A program made the translations under genes and the position numbers. This document shows positions 38,333 to 48,493 of a stretch of DNA of 64,000 nucleotides, one piece after another (position 1 is the first letter of the stretch; the number at the start of each line of letters is the position of its first letter). Under the pieces are notes generated by a model that ran no database searches, was not told the origin of the DNA, and saw only the letters and a list, made by a program, of their open reading frames with translations. The DNA is from Daedaleopsis sinensis (lineage: Eukaryota; Basidiomycota; Agaricomycetes; Polyporales; Polyporaceae): NCBI GenBank assembly GCA_033807695.1, contig CM066311.1, positions 2,170,001 to 2,234,000 of the forward strand, given 5' to 3'.

Positions 38333-39904
38333 CCCCCCTCATAGCCCGCACGACCGCACGAATCACGACCTGTCCCGCCCATGTGGCATAGTGCTGTATT
38401 ATGTGTATCACAACGTACGTATGTATCTCCACCCTGCTGGCTTATTATCGATCATCCCTTCGCCGTCGCTGCACGCGCGTCTCTCCGGCGCTTGCGCTAC
38501 GGTTCACTTCACGCGCGTCACCCCTTCTCCGGGCTCCCCATCCACTCGAGTTTGCCCCTCGTCTCGTCTCGTCTCTCCCGTCTCTCCCGGCTCCTCCGTA
38601 CTCTCTCACATGGCGCATCGCTGTAGACCTAGGCATATTGGTTGTTCTGCATTTCTCGGCCGCATCTTTACTTCATTTCTCTACATCTCGTCCGATCTCT
38701 ACCTCGCACGCCCCGGCTTCTTCAGCTTCAGTCGTCGCCGTCGTCCCGTGACTCTTCTCCCGTCATCTACCTACTCCGCCATCCTTCTATGCGACTGCTG
38801 ACCGTGGGGCGTCGAACGCCCCAACGGCGGGCAGCTGGGCAGTCGGGCGTGCGGCGGACTCTAGTACAAGCGACAGAAATATATATACATGCAGCATCTT
38901 TCCGCAAAATTCGTCGCGTCCCCCTCCACCTCCTTCCGTCTTCCCGCAACCTCAACCTCACTTCCACCTTCACCCTCACCCTTACTCTTTGCTCTTTGAC
39001 CGTTAACGTTCTGCCCTTCCGGTCGCGGCTGCCCTTCCGTCTGTCTGTTCGGCTATTTTATACCCTTGCAATCACCTGTAGCAGTAACGCTTCTCGCTCT
39101 GGCTGTTGTGTCGATCTCATCTCCCCATCTCCTCTATCTCCCCCATCTCCGTCCCGTTCCGGCTGCTCTCCTCTCTGGTCTAGCGAAAATACACATGCAG
39201 CGCGTTTCCTGGTGCTCCCTTGTCCGTGAACCGTGCGCGTGAACCGCGAGTCGTACGTGGGGTGAAGTGGGTAGGTAGGTAGCTGCGTGCGGGGCTCAGT
39301 GGGTTCTGATGATCGAGTCCTTATTCGACCTGCGCGCCCTGTGTTGACGATTCGTTCTTGCTTGTGCAGTTGCGTTTACATCTAAATGGTCAGCGTCTCG
39401 ACAAGCGAGAGGCTTCGATTTGACTGTACTGTCAGACGTCGCGCCTATGGTCAAACTTAGAGCTCAAAGACCTTCAAAGACCAGTCCGGACTCGCTTTGT
39501 GTCTACGAGAAAGACACATTTGGCCGCCAGACTGCGCGATATGCTGCTGCAGCACGACGGCTTAGCCGCTACTCGGCGCGTCAGTTTGGTACCACATCTA
39601 AAGACGCTGAAACCTACTGTCTGTAAGTCTTGGAACTGCCGTATTATAACGTGAGTTCTTACTGAAATGTACCTCGTGCTCAGTCGGAACATCAGCTTCG
39701 CTCCGATTCCCTGCAACCACCGGATACTGACTCATGGATTTAGTCGCTCTGGGGATTAAAAAGTCAGTGCGTCAACTGAATCTCGCTACTGAGGCGAACG
39801 TGACATCTTCTGCTGTCTGCGCTTCCGGTAGTGATCCACTATGTAGGGGGTAGTGAGTACTGAGCTCTCCGGGAGTGCCCATTACAGACGCGCACTGCAC
39901 AGGC

Positions 39905-39912
39905 TATAAAAG
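39905..39912 (+). promoter_or_regulatory. TATA box of secreted-protein gene 1
   Basis: TATAAAAG lies 62 bases before the chosen ATG at 39967. An in-frame ATG at 39913 directly abuts the box and so should lie upstream of the transcript start. Confidence 0.65.
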
Positions 39913-39966
39913 ATGACGAGTGAAATGCACGAAAGGCAGCAACCCACCGCTCCAACCTTCACTACC

Positions 39967-40601
39967 ATGCAGCTTTCCGCCAAGTTCTCTGCCCTTGCCT
40001 TCACCATCGGTTCCGTCCTCGTCGTCGGCGTGGTCGCTACCCCTGCCAGTATCGTACGTGCATGGCAGCTTAGTTCCAGTCTGCCACGTCTGACAGACAT
40101 TCGTTGGTACAGGTTCGAGCGGTTGCTCGTGCCAACACAGTCGTGGATGTAGACGTCGTCTCTGACGCAGAGGTCAGCAGTAATGTGCCGCTATCTGAAG
40201 GCCACTGAGATTGACGACCCCATGCCCATACATAGCCCACCAGCTTCGTCGTCTCCCACGACGAAATGATGCACTGGCTCGCGACGACTGACGCGGACAT
40301 CACCTTCATCGGGGAGCCCATCAACCCGCTCCTTCCACGGGCAGCACAAGAGACGACGCTCACCTACTGCACCCGGAGGATTGGCAACTTGTGCGGCGGG
40401 GAGTGCAAATCCTTCCACGGGAACTCGCAGTGCCTCGAGGCGTCCGGCACAAACTGCCTGATGGCGACGACCAACGTCGGTTTCTGCCCCCACAGTGGCT
40501 GCAACGGTCACTGCAAGGAGCTGTCCAGCTGTGAGGTCCGCTTGGACGGCAAGTTCTGCTACACGCCTGGAACCACATCCATTCTCGTGCCATCCACCTA
40601 G
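39967..40601 (+). CDS. Small secreted cysteine-rich protein, copy 1
   Basis: Three exons (39967-40053, 40113-40172, 40236-40601) give 170 residues. The signal peptide is MQLSAKFSALAFTIGSVLVV followed by a VATPAS cleavage region. The body reads SFVVSHDEMMHWLATTDADI, then a C-terminal half with ten cysteines (motifs TYC, NLC, GEC, SQC, TNC, VGFC, SGC, GHC, SSC, KFCYTPG). Such spacing predicts up to five disulfides and an extracellular, protease-resistant protein. I recall similar uncharacterised secreted proteins in other mushrooms, but no biochemical function. It is the most diverged of the three in the cysteine region. Both introns are 59-63 nt. The second uses a GTCAGC donor, conserved in copy 2. 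Confidence 0.8.
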
Positions 40602-43492
40602 GTTGCAGGCCTCGTTATGTAGTCGTGTTGAGCAAAGTTTGTACACCGTGTCTGGAACGTCCTCGCCAGCAGTATTGGAAGATAGGTCGAGCAAGTCAAG
40701 CGTTAGTAGCTATGATGTGTTTGTGGTTGTACTACTAGGAAATGTCAAGTTCCAAGTCTTTAGCAGCTTCCCCAGCATTCGTCGCACGATAGTACCTGTG
40801 CTAAGTTCTCTGCGAGCCTGTCATAGCGAGGACTTGGCATCTTTTCTGGTTCTAAGTGCCAAGAACGTCGAGTGGGTATTACCCGGTAGTACTGGGTAAG
40901 TTTGACATTCTTCAACGGAGCATCTGCTATGGATTTTGATACTCCAGTCCATCTTCCTCTTCCCACCGAGCTGATGGTCTGTGAGTACTTGCTTCTGTCC
41001 ATGTTCTGATGCCACTGGCGCCAAAGAGATCCGGAACGCGTACACTGACTGAACGAAGTGGTTTGGCTGGCTTATGTCATTACCTCTTCCAACTCATCAC
41101 CGGACACTTTATGTCGCAAACTGCGTAGTACTCGCTAAACATGCCACTGCAATTTGAGCACCTGGGGTGTGTTATGTGGAATGCTCGCCCTATCCGCCTT
41201 TTTGCTCAGAACCTCGCGGACTCATAGTGAGCTTCGGGTAGGTAGTAACAGATATGTCCGGATGTCGCCAACTGAGACTCCTCCAGTACGTCTAAGCGGC
41301 TGAGGTATAAGGTCTCGTGAGACCGCAATTGGGAGACCGTTGCGCACAACATTAGCTCGTCAGACAGATGGGGTAATGGGTCCTTGCGAGGGTAATTGTC
41401 GTCGGTCCGGCGCTCTGTTTTGTTGGGCAGTACTCGTCCTCTGGGACGTGTCAACTGAGTGTGCTGCGCAAAAACAATAACTCTGCATGTTCGACACTAC
41501 CTCTAGAGTCACACAATTGTATGACGTTGTGCCGACGTGAGTTCGGCAGGTACATCATCCGGTGTCCTCTAACAGACCTTGACCGCTTGCAGAAGGTCGC
41601 CCTATGTCCCGATATTTGAGTAGTATACGAGTCTCCACGCCCTCGGAGCCCCCCTCATAGCCCGCACGACCGCACGAATCACGACCTGTCCCGCTCATGT
41701 GCCATAGTGCTGTATTATTTGTATCACAACGTACGTATGTATCTCCACCCTGCTGGCTGATTATCAATTATCCAAGTTCGCCCTCCCCTGCGCCGCTGCG
41801 CGCGCGTCTCTTCGGCGCTTGCGCTAGTGACGGTTCACTTTACGCGCGTCACCCCTTCTCCGGGCTCCCAATCCCCTCGAGCTCACCCCTCGTCCCGTCC
41901 CGTCTCGTCTCTCCCGTCTCTCCCTGTTCATCCGTAATCCCTCGCATGGCGCATCGCTGTAGACCTAGGCATATTGGTTGTCTGCATTTCTCGGCCGCAT
42001 CTTTACAAGTTCATTTCTCTACATCTCGTCCGATCTCTACCTCGCACGCCCCGGCTTCTTCAGCTTCAGTCGTCGTCGTCGTCCCGTGACTCTTCTCCCG
42101 TGATCCTCCTACTCCGCCATCCTTCTATGCGACTGCTGACCGTTGGGCGTCGAACACCCCAACGGCGGGCAGCTGGGCAGTCGGGCGTGCGGCGGACTCT
42201 AGTACAAGCGACAGAAATATATATACATGCAGCATCTTTCCGCAAAACTCGTCGCTTCCCCCTCCACCTCCTTCAAGTTCCGTCTTTCTGCAACCCTCAC
42301 CCTCACCTCCACCTTCACCCTCGCCCTTACTCTTTGCTCTTTGACTGTCAACATTCTGCCCTTCCGTCTGTTTGTTCGGCTATTTTATACCCTTGCATAA
42401 CCTGTAGCAGTAACGCTTCTCGCTCTGGCTGTTGTGTCGGTCTCATCTCCCCATCTCCTCCATCTCCCCCATTTTTGTTCCTGCTACTCTCCTCTCTGGT
42501 CCGTCGTAGCGAAAATACAAATACAGCGCGTTTCTTGGTGCTCCCTTGTCCGTGACTCACCGCGTGTTGTACGCAGAGTGAAGTAGGTAGGTAGGTAGCT
42601 GCGTACGGGGCTCAGGCGGCCCTGGCATTGGGTCGGTGACATCATACATCTGGGTGAGTACTCTTGATCGAATCCTTATTCGCCCTGGGTTGACTGTTCC
42701 GTTCTCGCCTGTGAAAGCGCAGTTGCATTTACATTCAACTAGTGAGCTTCTAGCTTCAATGGCTCAACTTGAAGCGCGAGGTCTTGATCACGCGTTGATT
42801 TCTGCACTGGTCCTTCAAGTCCTTCCCGTGGCAAGAGCGGCTTGGTGGACACGATAGCAATGCTTCTGCATCTCGACCAATGAGAGGACGAGGCTTCGAG
42901 TTGGCTGTACTGACAGACTTCGCGCCTGTGGTCAAACTCAGAGCTCAAAGACCCACATTGGGTCGACGAGGCAGAGACATTTGGCCGCTAAACACCGCGA
43001 TATGCTGCTGCTGCACGACGGCTCGACCACACAAGCGTCAGTGTGGTTCCACATACAACTCAGTGTGGTTCCACATACAATTCTACTGACATCTACTGGC
43101 AGTGTACGTCTTTGAACTGCCGTACTATAACGTGATCTCCACACCTGAATGTACCTCGTGCTCAGTCGGACAATTCAACTTCGCTCTGATCTCCTGCAAC
43201 CACCAGATGGTGGATCATGATTTGGTCGCTCTAGGGCCTCAAAAGGCCTCAAAAGTCAGTGCGTGAAATAAATCTCGCTCAAAGTCCATGTTCACTGATG
43301 CGAACGTGACGTTGTCTGCTGTCTCCGCGTGTGTCCGGAAGGCGTAGTGGTGATACGTACATTGTGTAGGGCGTTGCGGGTGCAATGGTTTAGAGCGCCA
43401 CTGTATATTGTGTCGAGTGTTGCGGGGGATGCTGAGCGCCGAGCGCCGAGTCCTCCGGGAGTGCTCATTACAGCCGCGCACTGCACAGGAGC

Positions 43493-43500
43493 TATAAAAG
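43493..43500 (+). promoter_or_regulatory. TATA box of secreted-protein gene 2
   Basis: TATAAAAG lies 62 bases before the ATG at 43555, the same spacing as in copy 1. Confidence 0.65.
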
Positions 43501-43554
43501 ATGACCAGCGAAATGCACGAAAGGCAGCAGCCTACCGCACCTAGCTTCACTACC

Positions 43555-44187
43555 ATGCAGCTTTCCGCCAAGTTCGCCGCTCTCGCCTTCACCCTTGGTT
43601 CCGTCCTCGTCGTCAACGTGGTCGCTACCCCTGCCAGCGTCGTATGTGCACGTCAGCTTAGTTCCAATTCGCTGCGTCTGACAGACGTTTGTTTGTACAG
43701 GTTCAAGCCTTTGGTCGTGACACAGCCGTAGATGTAGACATCGTCGGGTCTGACGCAGAGGTCAGCAGTAACGCACCACCATCGCATAGCAAAGACTGAC
43801 GACCCCATACCCCATCCATAGCCCGCCAGCTTCGTCGTCTCCCATGAGGCAATGATGCACTGGCTCGCGACGACCGACGCGGACATCACCCTCGTCGGGG
43901 AGCCCATCAACCCGCTCCTCCCGCGGGCGGCACAGAACACGATGGTCACCTACTGCAACCGGAGGACCGTCAACGTGTGCGGCGGGTCGTGCACCATATA
44001 CAACGGGAACGCGAAGTGCCTCAACGCGCCCGACACGGCCTGCCTGGCGGCGACGACCAACGTCGGTTTCTGCGACCGTAGTGGCTGCACCGGCAGCTGC
44101 AACCAGCTGTCCACCTGTGGGACCCGCCTGGACAACGGGTTCTGCTACACGCCCGGAACCGCATCTATCAACGTGCCCGCTACCTAG
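43555..44187 (+). CDS. Small secreted cysteine-rich protein, copy 2
   Basis: Three exons (43555-43641, 43701-43760, 43822-44187) give 170 residues, collinear with copy 1 down to exon lengths. The signal peptide is MQLSAKFAALAFTLGSVLVV. The middle exon encodes VQAFGRDTAVDVDIVGSDAE, acidic and possibly a propeptide. The last exon carries all ten cysteines and ends in CYTPGTASINVPAT. It arose with copy 1 by the segmental duplication. The coding exons stay open and most changes leave the cysteine frame intact, which suggests both copies are functional. Confidence 0.8.
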
Positions 44188-45299
44188 TTTGCAGGTCTTC
44201 GTTATGTAGTCGTATTGAGAGGAGTTTGTACACCGTGTCTGGCTTGCTAGCAGTATCGGAAGACAGGTCGAGTGTAGCTATGAATGTTTGTGGTTGTACT
44301 ACTAAGAAATGTCAAGTTTTGTGTCCAGGAGTAGCATCTTTCCCAACATTCGTCGTACGATAACTGTGCTTTCTCTGCGAGGTTGTCATAGCGAAGACTT
44401 GGTATTTTGCCTAGAGCTTTCTTAGTTCTAAGTGGCAAGAGTGTCGAGTAGGTCCCCGGTACTGATTGAGTCTGCCATACTCGCGATGATACATCTGCGT
44501 ATTCTGATACTCCATTCCCTTCTTACCCCCGAGCTGATGATTCTGTAAGTACTTGCTTCTGTGTTCTGATGCCACCAGCACCAAAGAATTCCGGAGCGTG
44601 TACTGTAGTACACCGACTGAACGAAATGATTTGGCGGGCCCGTTTCATCATCTCTTCCACCTCATCACTGGACACTTTATGACGCAGAACTGCGTAGTCC
44701 TCGTCAGGAATGCCACTGCAAGATGGGGAGGAGGGGTGTGCTATGTGGCGCGCTCACCATCATCGCCTATTTTCCCAGGCCCCCGCGGAATAGTGAGCTT
44801 CGAGGAGGTAACAGATGTGTCCGGCCGCTCAGAGACTTCTCGAGTACGTCGAAGCTCAGGTACAAGGTCTCGTGAGACCCAACTGTGAGACCGCTGCGCA
44901 CAAGTTTAGCTTGCCTCATCATCTATCCGAGGTCAGGTCGGACAAGTAGAGTGATGGGTACTTGCACGGGTACTTGTCGTCGATCCGGCGCACTGTTTTG
45001 TTGGACACTATTCGCCGCTTGAGAATGAGCCTTAGTGTGCTGAGCAGACATTCCGCATGTTTGGAACTACCTGTAGAGTAACAAGAGCGTGATTAAACCA
45101 ATTTCGGGTCTACAGACTGTGAGGAACTTCACGTCCAGAGACGCATTAGCCCCGGCTATGTGTCAGGATACCGGATGATGTACCTGTCAAACTCACCTTG
45201 AACCTTGTGCCAACGTGCCTCAGGTAGCTTTGTTGAAACATTCGCTGGTTGCAAGACCTAAACCGATCATAGGTCGCCCTAGGTCCGATATCTGAGTAG

Positions 45300-45307
45300 T
45301 ATATAAG
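45300..45307 (+). promoter_or_regulatory. TATA box of secreted-protein gene 3
   Basis: TATATAAG lies 64 bases before the ATG at 45364. The duplication junction at 41,630 falls in the matching position. Confidence 0.6.
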
Positions 45308-45363
45308 TACTATTGCAGAGCAAGCCATGGAAGAGCAGTAAAGCGCACCCCAGCTTCACTACC

Positions 45364-45941
45364 ATGCAGCTCTCAGCCAACTTCATCGCACTCACCTCTG
45401 TCGTCGTTTCTACCCTCTTCACCCATGCTGCGGCTGGACCTGCTTCTGTAAGCTTGTCGCCCTGCTTTGAAGGATATTTGACTGACCTCTGCGTATGTTG
45501 CAGGTTGTGACCAGCGCAAGGCGTAGTCATCGCAGTCCCGGGGCTGACATCCCAGTTCCGCATGCCACCTAGCCCAGTGCTAGCTTCGTCGTCTCCCATG
45601 AGGAAATGATGCATTGGCTCACGACGACCGACGCAGATATCACCTTCATCGGGAAGCCCATCAACCCGCTCCTCCCACGCGCGGCACAAAACACGATAGT
45701 CACCTATTGCAGCCAGAGGATCGACAACGTTTGCGGCGGCCCGTGCACCGTGTACAACGGGAATACCGCTTGCCTCAATGCGCCCAACACGAACTGCCTG
45801 TCGGCAACCACCAACGTCGGCTTTTGCGACCGTGCTGGTTGCGGCGGTAGTTGCAACCAGTACTCCACATGCGGGACGCGTCTTGACAATGGGTTTTGTT
45901 ACACCCCGGGAACTGCATCCATTCTGGTTCCATTCACCTAG
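45364..45941 (+). CDS. Small secreted cysteine-rich protein, copy 3, without the middle exon
   Basis: Two exons (45364-45447, 45573-45941) give 150 residues. The signal peptide is MQLSANFIALTSVVVSTLFT followed by HAAAGPAS. The last exon keeps the family body (MMHWLTTTDADITFIGKPIN) and all ten cysteines, ending CYTPGTASILVPFT. Where copies 1 and 2 have a 60-nt middle exon, here the sequence after a TTGCAG acceptor (about 45,504) runs out of frame, and no donor restores it. A single 125-nt intron (GTAAGC...ACCTAG) gives a clean phase-0 join. The protein therefore lacks the acidic segment between signal peptide and body. It is the likely older neighbour whose promoter bounds the duplication. Confidence 0.75.
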
Positions 45942-48493
45942 ATCGATCTCAGGCTTTATCGATGTAAGCGAGATGGGTTTGTACAAGTACTTACTAGTTG
46001 TGTCGGGAGAATGAACTGAGGCTGATCATCATGTATGATGTTGTGTTGGATGGTATGACTAGTAGTTGAACCAGTGACGCAATCGGTACCGTCAATTAAC
46101 TCGTTTACACCTTGAGCTGGCGTACTGGGTAAAGGATTATGTGAAGTTACTGGATGTTACTGGATTAAACGTTACCGAGACAATGTGATCAGGGTCGGCC
46201 ACTTGAAGCTTGAAGCTTCAGCATTCAAAGCTCCAAGGGAATGCTGACACTTACAATCTTTCCGAACGTGTATTACTTGCCATGCGGCGTGTCCTGTGCT
46301 CCCAGACTTGCCGTGTTCCCCGATATCCTTCCATGTCTCTACTCGAGGTTCAAACAATGCCCGCTCCTTGTCTGTGCCGTAGACAGTCACGGACTCGGAG
46401 TAGCTGAGAAAAAGCTCGGACTACTACTACCGTGACATTGCCCTCTCTACCTGACTGGTGGAATATCAGAATAAATCGTGGCATAATATAAATCACAACC
46501 TACGGCGGCAGAACTCGCAGAGAGTGCGAATCCTAGGGCAGCTTCAGTCTCGAAGGTCTGTTCAAACCGCCGCGTTGAGGGTTTCCGACGAACCAAGCTC
46601 GGAGTTGAAAGTTTGAAGCGCTGCTCCCGGATAGTGGAGAGTAAGCGGAGATATAATATTGAGAAGGTGACTTCAGCGCTTATGTACGTGGAACGTTGTC
46701 ACGGTTGCACATCCGCAACTTCTACTGCCGTCTTCACTACTACGACATTCCGTCAATTTGAAGTTAGTGTATGTACTTTGCGCTGCATAACACGTGTATG
46801 AGGACTGAACACTGACGACTAACTGTTAACAGTAGCAGAGCACCACAAGTGCCTAAGAAGCTGCTAAGCTGAGTCGGAATCCGAGTCGTCACGGTACTGA
46901 CGGACTACAGTACTACCGATCTCCAAGTTGATGATCCAACGCGACAACCCTGTGGGAAACGGTGGAATTCCACTGCTGTGTCATGCAGAGCCATCACCAG
47001 ATTCTGGTGTACTCCGAGCTAATTGATACGATTTGGATCAAGGACTTTGATACCAACAGGTGTGCGGGTATTCTGCGAGCTGCCGTTTACGATGACTGCC
47101 TGCATGATTGTGGCATCAATATCGTGAAACTTGCTATCTACTACATTGTACGTTCCTCCTACTTGCCGGACTACTCATCAGTAGCTGCGAACTCAACCGT
47201 CAATAACAGGAAGCTGGTGTTCCGTATGAACCTAGCCGTACGCTCGGCAGCCGTATCACCGATTTTCTCGTGTCCCATCAGCCTCGTACTCTCGGACTCC
47301 TCGACAGGGTCTCTGCCCTTCCAAACATTCGAGATGATCATGTTCACTTTGTGATCGGGGTTCCTGGTATGTGCGCTCTCGTAAGACCCCAGTGACGTGG
47401 ATGGTTGATGCGGCGACAGAGTACTATGCAAACCTTCAAGGCACTAACAACTCGGTGATCATCTGCATTGCAAGGCATAATCCGCCAAATCCGCCAAATC
47501 CGGCGGATCCGGCGGATACTATGCCTCGTAATGCCAACAATTTGACAACTCGGAGCTCGATGCAAGCTACGATAAAGGTCAAGAGAGCAACATGGAAGAG
47601 AGCGGCGACGAGACCGCAACCACAAGTTCTCCAGACACTCCACTATATCCGCTGATGCACTTCCCTCCTATATCGACCATACGGGCTATCATGACGCGAT
47701 CAAGGCTGCTGCGAACAATTTACCAGTCGAGCTTTTTGCCGAATCTCTCGCACGATTCACTGCTACTTGCAAGCGTCCACACACACCCGCAGACGCTGCG
47801 CTGGTCTCCGCTGTATTAGATTTTGTGGCTGACGTTCAATCACCCTCGACAACTTGTGATCGTGTTACCAGGGAGAAGAGCCTCCTCTCACGCCTCATAC
47901 AGCTGGTTGACCCCGCGTCGTCTATCTCCACCATCGCTCGCACACCACATTACTCCTATCTGTCCTGCAACTTTCCGGAGAGTCCTAATCATCGGGGCAT
48001 CGTCGCGAAAGTTGGAAGAGCTTATATGACCTTATAATATATGCATTTTGTAAAATATGAACAACACTTGCGGACATCCTTATAAGGCCAGGTACTGACA
48101 AGACGTACTTGGCAATATACACAAGACTTATGATTGCCCTCAATTCTTGTTGATTTCGGAACATCTTGTGGGCCCGTTGTAGTGTATTATCATAGTCTAC
48201 AACCGGGACTCGTGTTGACAATTAATCCATTTACTGGGCAACATTGTAAGACCATCTAATGCCAGGTACGAGCAACCCTCGATTGACAAACTCAATAATA
48301 CTTGTGTGAAAGTGTAAGTCATATACTTGATGGCAGCTTCATGAATGCCGGTCGTACGATATTGGGACACTTACGGTGCACGCTACTTATTTGGGACCAG
48401 CGAGACTCTAGGATATGAAATGGATATAGATAGGAAGTTGTTCATATTGCGAGACGGCAACACAGCAGTAAGCTACTCGTACTCAGGACACTA
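45942..48493. other. Gene-poor stretch
   Basis: No complete gene is supported. Non-ATG open frames occur at 46,962-47,354 (plus) and 47,171-47,431 (minus). A better coding-like frame at 47,576-48,037 is listed separately. The composition is more AT-rich than the left half of the window. Confidence 0.4.
47576..48037 (+). CDS. Unidentified coding-like exon, no start found
   Basis: A frame opened by a TAA at 47,573 and closed by a TAA at 48,035-48,037 reads SYIDHTGYHDAIKAAANNLP, then VELFAESLARFTATCKRPHT. The composition is balanced and protein-like, but there is no ATG in frame. A different frame does start at an ATG at 47,592 (MEESGDETATTSSPDTPLYP). A single-base shift near 47,665-47,675 would join the two, as would a missing upstream exon. 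No family is recognised. It is either a decayed gene or the last exon of an unresolved one. Confidence 0.3.
   Translation, partial: RSREQHGRERRRDRNHKFSRHSTISADALPSYIDHTGYHDAIKAAANNLPVELFAESLARFTATCKRPHTPADAALVSAVLDFVADVQSPSTTCDRVTREKSLLSRLIQLVDPASSISTIARTPHYSYLSCNFPESPNHRGIVAKVGRAYMTL

Larger units (their letters stand above)
38313..41630 (+). repeat. Tandem segmental duplication, unit 1
   Basis: This unit starts in the last five codons of the phosphodiesterase gene (TCTCCACGCCCTCG) and runs to GTAGTATACGAG at 41,630. It contains one cysteine-rich secreted-protein gene and long matching non-coding DNA. Its right end matches the promoter of the third secreted-protein gene: GATATTTGAGTAGTATA here, GATATCTGAGTAGTATA at 45,288-45,304. 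Confidence 0.85.
41631..45303 (+). repeat. Tandem segmental duplication, unit 2
   Basis: This unit starts with a copy of the phosphodiesterase tail in which the stop TAG has become GAG. It continues collinear with unit 1, with indels that make it about 350 bp longer. It carries the second cysteine-rich secreted-protein gene and ends in the live promoter of the third. Both units also hold a decayed F-box-like start, LP-TEL/PEL-M followed by a donor, near 40,970 and 44,525. Confidence 0.85.

Noticed and set aside
39913..39966. Upstream in-frame ATG (MTSEMHERQQ) of secreted-protein gene 1, and its equivalent at 43,501
   Set aside because: It directly abuts the TATA box, so it should lie upstream of the transcript start. 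The downstream ATG begins a clean signal peptide.
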